Positions 15,097 through 18,863 of a stretch of DNA of 18,863 bases are shown here, in pieces (the first letter of the stretch is position 1; each line of letters begins with the position of its first letter). The notes below the pieces were generated by a model. The model was not told where the DNA came from, did not search any database, and saw only the letters and a program-made list of their open reading frames with translations. A program made the position numbers and the translations under genes. This stretch comes from BOKV01 sp041739465 (GTDB taxonomy: Bacteria; Pseudomonadota; Alphaproteobacteria; Rhizobiales; Rhizobiaceae). Location: contig JBGSNX010000022.1 of the NCBI GenBank assembly GCA_041739465.1, forward strand, positions 1 to 18,863, given 5' to 3'.

Positions 15097-16295
15097 ACCT
15101 TGGCGGCTGCCGCCAACGCCCGGTCAAGGTCCTCGATGAGGTCCTGTGGGTCTTCAAGGCCAACAGAAAGCCGAACCAGCCCCTCACCAATGCCAAGTTC
15201 CTCGCGTGCTTCAACCGACAAGTTCTTGTGCGTGGTTGTTGCTGGATGGGTAATCAGGCTTTTGGCATCGCCCAGATTGTTGGAAATCCTGATGATCTCC
15301 AACGCATTTTCAAAAGCGAATGCTGCCGCCTTGCCGCCTGCAAGATCAAACGCCACAAGCGTTGATCCCGCCCCCATCTGGCGACGGGCAAGTTCGGCTT
15401 GCGGGTGATCTGCGCGGCCTGGATACAGGACTTTTGAGATGCCCGGTGCCTTTGCCAGATGGTCGGCAATCATGGCGCAATTGGCCGTTTGCTCTTTTAC
15501 CCGCAACGGCAGCGTTTCCAGCCCCTTGAGCATCACCCATGCATTGAACGGGCTCATGCCGGGACCCGTGTGCCGGAAATAATCATGCAGGTGCTTGTCG
15601 ATCCACTCCTTGTCGGCAAGCACGATCCCGCCAAGGCACCGGCCCTGCCCGTCAATGTGCTTTGTGGTCGAATAGATGACAATGTCCGCACCCAGCTTCA
15701 GCGGGCTTTGCCACAAGGGCGTTGCAAATACGTTGTCCACCACCAGCTTTGCTCCAACCGAATGGGCAATGTCGGCAATGGCTGCAATGTCGCAAAGCTC
15801 CAGTGTGGGGTTGGTCGGGCTTTCAAGGAAGAAGACCTTGGTTTCCTTGCGAGCCGCCCGCTGCCATGCGTCAAGGTCGCGACCGTCCACCAGCGTGCAT
15901 TCGACGCCATAACGCGGCATCAGCGTTTCCACGACCCAGCGACACGAACCGAAAAGCGCCCTTGCTGCAACAATGTGGTCGCCTGCGCGCACCTGGCATC
16001 CGATTGCGGCGGCGACGGCTGCCATGCCCGAAGCGGTGGCGCGGGCATCTTCTGCCCCTTCCAGTGCGCACATGCGTTTTTCAAACATGTCCACTGTCGG
16101 GTTGGCGTAGCGCGAATAGATGAAGCCTTCCGCCTCGCCCTTGAAGCGCGCCTCGGCTGCTTCAGCGCTTTCGTAGACGAAGCCCTGGGTGAGGAACAAT
16201 GCCTCTGAGGTTTCGCCGAACTGCGATCGCAAGGTCCCCGAATGCACCAGCCGGGTCGCCGTGCGCCAATTTTCTGAGGTGTTTTTCGATGTCAT
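15093..16295 (-). CDS. metZ: O-succinylhomoserine sulfhydrylase MetZ
   Basis: MetZ is a PLP enzyme that makes homocysteine from O-succinylhomoserine and sulfide in methionine synthesis. The 400-residue protein belongs to the Cys/Met metabolism PLP family: SRYANPTVDMFEKR (61-74), ATASGMAA, Asp187 (KLVVDNVFATP) and PLP Lys212 in YSTTKHIDGQGR. The KHIDGQGR form and the opening RTATRLVHSG are typical of MetZ rather than cystathionine lyases, but family members are similar and metY or metC-type activity is not excluded. ATG 16295 follows GGGAG about 10 nt upstream. A SAM-II riboswitch in its leader directly supports a methionine-pathway role and repression by SAM. Confidence 0.93.
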   Translation of the reverse strand: MTSKNTSENWRTATRLVHSGTLRSQFGETSEALFLTQGFVYESAEAAEARFKGEAEGFIYSRYANPTVDMFEKRMCALEGAEDARATASGMAAVAAAIGCQVRAGDHIVAARALFGSCRWVVETLMPRYGVECTLVDGRDLDAWQRAARKETKVFFLESPTNPTLELCDIAAIADIAHSVGAKLVVDNVFATPLWQSPLKLGADIVIYSTTKHIDGQGRCLGGIVLADKEWIDKHLHDYFRHTGPGMSPFNAWVMLKGLETLPLRVKEQTANCAMIADHLAKAPGISKVLYPGRADHPQAELARRQMGAGSTLVAFDLAGGKAAAFAFENALEIIRISNNLGDAKSLITHPATTTHKNLSVEAREELGIGEGLVRLSVGLEDPQDLIEDLDRALAAAAKV

Positions 16296-16378
16296 GACGC
16301 AGTGCTCCCGTAAAAAGGTGCCGCAAAACAAGGGTTCGGGAGTTGGTGTCCGGGTAAAAACCTTACCAGACTGCTCAC
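16292..16378 (-). CDS. Possible 28-codon upstream ORF in the metZ leader
   Basis: A GTG at 16378 starts directly after the AAAAGGG at the 3' end of the SAM-II aptamer and opens a frame of 28 codons (MSSLVRFLPG...) ending in a TGA that overlaps the metZ ATG (ATGA). The layout would allow translational coupling, with the aptamer masking the ribosome-binding site of the small ORF. Against it: the spacing from AAGG to GTG is only about 3 nt, the peptide resembles nothing I know, and an open frame of this size can arise by chance. Confidence 0.25.
   Translation of the reverse strand: MSSLVRFLPGHQLPNPCFAAPFYGSTAS
16305..16342 (-). promoter_or_regulatory. Putative Shine-Dalgarno-masking hairpin before metZ
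   Basis: On the metZ message, CTCCCG (16342-16337) is perfectly complementary to CGGGAG (16310-16305), which contains the metZ Shine-Dalgarno. Pairing would hide the ribosome-binding site across a 26-nt loop. It is a candidate expression platform for the upstream aptamer. Six base pairs with a long loop is modest, so this is tentative. Confidence 0.4.
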
Positions 16379-16436
16379 GGCCCTTTTAGCGACTTGTTTA
16401 ACGTGGCTGCAAGCCGGCCGGCCCAAAACACCACGG
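16379..16436 (-). promoter_or_regulatory. SAM-II riboswitch aptamer upstream of metZ
   Basis: Read on the minus strand, P1 is CGTGGT (16435-16430) paired with GCCACG (16407-16402). The loop begins GTTTT and ends CTTGCA, and the 3' part reads TTAAAC...GCTAAAAGGG (to 16381), matching the conserved SAM-II elements (GAUUU-like loop start, UUGCA before the P1 3' arm, UAAA, and GCUAAA-AGGG). The pseudoknot P2 can form between GGCC in the loop and GGCC after the AAAAG. The class is known upstream of metA, metX and metZ in alphaproteobacteria and turns genes off when S-adenosylmethionine binds. The predicted transcription start is only a few nt upstream. The aptamer ends about 84 nt before the metZ ATG. 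Confidence 0.88.
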
Positions 16437-16446
16437 AATTAGGTGT

Positions 16447-16475
16447 GGTTTACCTTCCGCCGACGGTTGCGTCAA
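16447..16475 (-). promoter_or_regulatory. Predicted promoter of metZ and its riboswitch
   Basis: On the minus strand a -35 TTGACG (16475-16470) is separated by exactly 17 nt from TAAACC (16452-16447). Transcription would start near 16440, just before the 5' arm of the SAM-II aptamer, which supports the assignment. Confidence 0.55.
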
Positions 16476-16524
16476 TCTGCTCTTGGGCTATTGCTTGGTC
16501 GCCCTGATAGCGGATTGGTCCAGC

Positions 16525-17628
16525 TTGACAAACGAACCTTCAAAAAACGGCATTCTGGCCGATAGCGCCATCCGCGACTTGTTTGCCAGTGGCGCAATTT
16601 CGGCGCCCCGGCCGCTGGATGAAGATCAGGTGCAGCCCGCCAGCCTTGATCTGCGCCTTGGACGCCGGGCCTGGCGCGTTCGGGCCTCATTCCTTCCAGG
16701 TAGCGCACACACCGTTGCACAGAAGCTGGAACGGTTTTCCCTGCACGCCATCGATCTGGAAGGCGGTGCGGTGCTGGAAACCGGCTGCGTCTATTTCGTC
16801 GAATTGCTGGAAGCGCTGCATCTGCCGCCCAACATCGAGGCTTCCGCCAATCCGAAAAGCTCAACCGGACGGCTCGATATCTTCACCCGTGTCATTGCCG
16901 ACCGAAGCCAGGGTTTCGACAAGATCGAGGCAGGATATTCAGGCCCGCTCTATCTTGAAATAAGCCCGAGCACATTTCCAATTGTCGTGCGCACCGGGTC
17001 GCGCCTTTCGCAGATACGTTTTCGCCAGGGTCAATCCCGGCTGGACGACGCGCAACTACTGGCGCTGCACAACACAGAAACGCTGGTCGCGTCCGCCATT
17101 CCAAACATCCACAATGGTGGCATTGGCCTGTCGATTGACCTCACCGGCGACCGAAATGGTGTGATCGGCTATCGCGGCAAGCGCCATACCGGCGTGATTG
17201 ATGTCGACCGCAAGGCCGCCCATGACATGCTCGACTTCTGGGAGCCGATTGGAGATCGTGGAACCCGCGACATCGTGCTCGACCCGGACGAGTTCTACAT
17301 TCTCGTATCGCAAGAAGCGGTGCACGTCCCTCCGCTGTTTGCAGCCGAAATGGTGCCTTTCGACCCGCTGGTCGGGGAGTTTCGGGTTCATTATGCAGGG
17401 TTCTTCGACCCAGGATTTGGTCACAGCTCTGCGGGTGGCGAAGGCTCACGCGCGGTGCTGGAAGTGCGAAGCCACGAAGTGCCGTTCATACTGGAACATG
17501 GCCAACTTGTTGGCAGGCTGGTTTATGAGCGCATGATGCAGCGCCCATTGCAGCTGTACGGGACCGATCTGGGCTCGAATTATCAAGCCCAGGGCCTCAA
17601 GCTTTCAAAGCATTTTCGCGCTGTTTGA
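16525..17628 (+). CDS. 2'-deoxycytidine 5'-triphosphate deaminase family protein (two-domain)
   Basis: The 367-residue protein is the long alphaproteobacterial form of the dCTP deaminase/dUTPase fold, about twice the usual 190 residues, and appears to hold two related halves. The first half has QPASLDLRLG (binding-site start), NPKSSTGRLD (like the family RSS-R motif) and FDKIEAGYSGPLYLEI followed by GSRLSQIRF. The second half repeats the pattern with FYILVSQEAV, FDPGFGH and AVLEVRSHEVPFILEHGQ-LVGRLVYE. dCTP deaminases make dUTP from dCTP in thymidylate supply; activity of this subfamily is inferred from the fold. No in-frame ATG fits; TTG 16525 (MTNEPSKNGILAD) matches the usual N-terminus, with TTG 16483 as an alternative. 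It converges with the next gene with a 2-nt gap. Confidence 0.82.
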   Translation: MTNEPSKNGILADSAIRDLFASGAISAPRPLDEDQVQPASLDLRLGRRAWRVRASFLPGSAHTVAQKLERFSLHAIDLEGGAVLETGCVYFVELLEALHLPPNIEASANPKSSTGRLDIFTRVIADRSQGFDKIEAGYSGPLYLEISPSTFPIVVRTGSRLSQIRFRQGQSRLDDAQLLALHNTETLVASAIPNIHNGGIGLSIDLTGDRNGVIGYRGKRHTGVIDVDRKAAHDMLDFWEPIGDRGTRDIVLDPDEFYILVSQEAVHVPPLFAAEMVPFDPLVGEFRVHYAGFFDPGFGHSSAGGEGSRAVLEVRSHEVPFILEHGQLVGRLVYERMMQRPLQLYGTDLGSNYQAQGLKLSKHFRAV

Positions 17629-17630
17629 AA

Positions 17631-18320
17631 TTATTCTTCCGCGCAAGGCCAACCAGCCGGAACAGCAACTCCTGCCGGCAATTTTGTAGCACTGTCGCCG
17701 CAAGAAAGGTCGACCTGCCATTGCACCAGGCCGGTTACCATCGAAAAATCAACGCCTTCCAACCGTGTGCGATAAAGATACGCACTGGTGAAATCGATGG
17801 GCGTGTTGAACTTTGCACCCCGAAAATCAGCGCGCGCAAGGTTTGCAAAACTGAAGTTTGTTCCGTTGATTTCGGCGCCGGTAAACACAACCCGGCCCAA
17901 TTCCGATTTTTCAAAATCCGCGCCCGTCAGGATTGCATCGGTGAAATCGGCGCGCTGCATTTCCGATTTTGCAAATTTTGCTCCGGCAAGATCGGTTCTG
18001 ACAAACGAGGTGCGATACCCGAGCGCCTTTTCGAAATTGGCCCCTGCCGCCTTTGAATCATCCATCATGGCGCGCGCTAGCGCCGCCTTGCCAAAATCGG
18101 TTGCTGCAAGATTCGATTTGCGCAGATCGCTCGAACTGAAATCGGCATCCACAAGGCTGGCACCCGACAGATCGCTGCCATCAAGCATCAGATTGCGTTT
18201 GCGGCATTCGCTCCAGTCAATTCCGGCAGCGGGCGCAGCATCGCAATCAGCGGCGATTCCGGGTGTGGCAAACGTGCAAAGCACTGCAAGAATTGAAACG
18301 GACAGGTAAATTCTCGGCAT
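17631..18320 (-). CDS. Secreted pentapeptide-repeat protein
   Basis: The 229-residue protein starts with a Sec signal peptide (MPRIYLSVSILAVLCTFATPGIAA, cited as MPRIYLSVSILAV... ending GIAA), then a short Cys-containing region (DCDAAPAAGIDWSECRKR). About 25-30 pentapeptide-like units follow with the A(D/N)(L/F)xx pattern (SDLSGASLVDADF, TDLAGAKF, ADFTDAILTGADF, ANLARADFRGAKF), predicting a right-handed quadrilateral beta helix. The C-terminal tail has two more cysteines (LSCGD, WPCAEE), which may pair in the periplasm. The function is unknown. ATG 18320 has GGAGG at 4 nt; the ATG at 18323 is only 1 nt from it. The frame is open to 18356. Confidence 0.85.
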   Translation of the reverse strand: MPRIYLSVSILAVLCTFATPGIAADCDAAPAAGIDWSECRKRNLMLDGSDLSGASLVDADFSSSDLRKSNLAATDFGKAALARAMMDDSKAAGANFEKALGYRTSFVRTDLAGAKFAKSEMQRADFTDAILTGADFEKSELGRVVFTGAEINGTNFSFANLARADFRGAKFNTPIDFTSAYLYRTRLEGVDFSMVTGLVQWQVDLSCGDSATKLPAGVAVPAGWPCAEE

Positions 18321-18368
18321 CATTCCTCCGGAAAACTGCAAATGCGCGAACGTCACCGCGAGTGAACT

Positions 18369-18723
18369 TTAGGAAATGATAATGGCATTTGTGGCGCGCT
18401 TTGCCAGCCCGTGCCGGGTTTTTTCCCACTGGAACGGTTTCACGATTAAGTGCCACACGGCGCGCCATGCAGCCAGTGAAACCAGCAGCCAGTAGAGCGG
18501 GAGCGACGCCAGCAGCCACGGATTTGCCGCCTGTGCGCACCGGCGCGCAACCTGCACGGTCATTGCAGCATGAATGAAGTAACCGGCCGTCAGGTTGAAC
18601 AGGGCAACTGCCAGAAAAACCAGTTCACTTTCGCTGGCAATTGCGCCGCTGGCCAGCTTGGCAATGCCAAACGCCAGCGCAACCAGAAAAACGGGGTGTA
18701 TCAGTGCAGACAACACGATTGTG
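18369..18723 (-). pseudogene. C-terminal remnant of a membrane GT2 glycosyltransferase, cut by an insertion sequence
   Basis: The 115-codon frame (from a GTG at 18716) has two to three hydrophobic segments and ends FQWEKTRHGLAKRATNA. The segment LPLYWLLVSLAAWRAVW followed by PFxWEKTxHG is the usual C-terminus of processive-type membrane glycosyltransferases of family GT2 in Hyphomicrobiales, proteins normally over 400 residues long. No ribosome-binding site precedes the GTG, and the frame is closed at 18726-18728 by a TAA that belongs to the insertion-sequence end. I infer that the IS separated this tail from the rest of the gene, which should lie on the far side. An intact small membrane protein is the less likely alternative. 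Confidence 0.65.
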
Positions 18724-18863
18724 TGTTATTTTCCACTCAGAACTGAGCCGGGTTTTTCACTGAGAAGTGAGCCACCTTTAGGTTATGTTTCCTGGTTCAT
18801 GCTGGCGTCAAGACATTGTTGACCTCCTTCCTTTTCCTTGCGGCTGCAGCTGAGCTTGCCTTG
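18724..18863. mobile_element. End of an insertion sequence, probably IS21 family (runs off the window)
   Basis: A 5'-TG terminus (TGTTATTTTCC) is followed by two 21-bp imperfect direct repeats (18729-18749 and 18753-18773), the multiple terminal repeats typical of IS21-family (istA/istB) elements. The exact edge is uncertain by about 4 nt because TG occurs three times (18720-18725). Inside, a minus-strand frame open to the window edge ends at 18797 (KASSAAARKRKEVNN...), which could be the C-terminal tail of an IstB-like helper or may be non-coding. No transposase domain is inside the window, so the family call rests on the ends. Confidence 0.65.
18729..18773 (+). repeat. Two direct terminal repeats of the insertion sequence
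   Basis: TTTTCCACTCAGAACTGAGCC (18729-18749) and TTTTTCACTGAGAAGTGAGCC (18753-18773) match at 18 of 21 positions with a 24-bp period. Each contains a small inverted repeat (CTCAG-AA-CTGAG; TCACT-GAGA-AGTGA). They are candidate transposase-binding sites. Confidence 0.7.

Noticed and set aside
15459..16208. 249-codon open frame antisense to metZ, rich in Cys and His
   Set aside because: Composition follows from the complementary strand of metZ; no ribosome-binding site or known motif.
16296..16331. Longer metZ starting at a TTG at 16331
   Set aside because: The added residues do not resemble the MetZ N-terminus, whereas ATG 16295 has a ribosome-binding site and fits the family.
16354..16370. 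GGTAAGGTTTTTACC hairpin after the SAM-II aptamer as a transcription terminator
   Set aside because: The stem is only 5 bp and the T-run is in the loop rather than after the stem, so it lacks terminator form.
1..18863. CRISPR arrays, tRNA or rRNA genes, prophage or toxin-antitoxin modules
   Set aside because: No regularly spaced repeats, cloverleaf-type sequences or characteristic protein families were seen on either strand.

Overview
The window looks like a chromosomal stretch of an alphaproteobacterium, most likely of the order Hyphomicrobiales (Rhizobiales). Support comes from a GcrA cell-cycle regulator, a cluster of CcrM-type GANTC sites, the gene order phoR-pstSCAB-phoU-phoB, long PstC and PstA permeases with extra N-terminal domains, and a SAM-II riboswitch in front of metZ. 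I cannot name the genus. No tRNA, rRNA or CRISPR array is visible. Most of the window is core metabolism, and the accessory signal is at the right edge.

Left part (1-9815): a 5'-truncated gene for a single-pass membrane protein of unknown function converges on a polyphosphate kinase 2 gene (ppk2, minus strand), with a hairpin between them. Divergent from ppk2 runs the complete phosphate-starvation locus phoR-pstS-pstC-pstA-pstB-phoU-phoB. A clear PHO box lies between phoR and pstS, so PhoB probably activates the transporter, phoU and itself from inside the cluster. A hairpin after pstS may set the excess of binding protein over permease. A 10-bp perfect stem-loop separates phoB from convergent gcrA.

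Middle (9816-15096): gcrA (minus) diverges from an argD-argF-hslO run. The 413-bp gap between gcrA and argD is unusually rich: five GANTC sites within 190 bp (one inside a perfect 13-bp palindrome), a sigma70-like promoter, and two tandem terminator-like hairpins with interchangeable arms just before argD. ArgF carries unusual residues in two normally conserved OTCase motifs. apaG (minus) and a CDP-alcohol phosphatidyltransferase gene follow.

Right part (15093-18863): metZ (O-succinylhomoserine sulfhydrylase, minus) has a recognisable promoter, a SAM-II aptamer, and an 84-nt spacer to its start codon. The spacer contains a possible short upstream ORF ending in an ATGA overlap with metZ, and a hairpin that would mask the metZ Shine-Dalgarno. 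Next come a two-domain dCTP deaminase-like gene, a secreted pentapeptide-repeat protein (minus), and the C-terminal remnant of a membrane GT2 glycosyltransferase. The remnant is cut off by the end of an insertion sequence, probably IS21 family, which runs out of the window.

I found no clearly undescribed multi-gene system. The best leads are the metZ leader architecture, the gcrA-argD intergenic region, the ArgF active-site substitutions, and the IS-disrupted glycosyltransferase.
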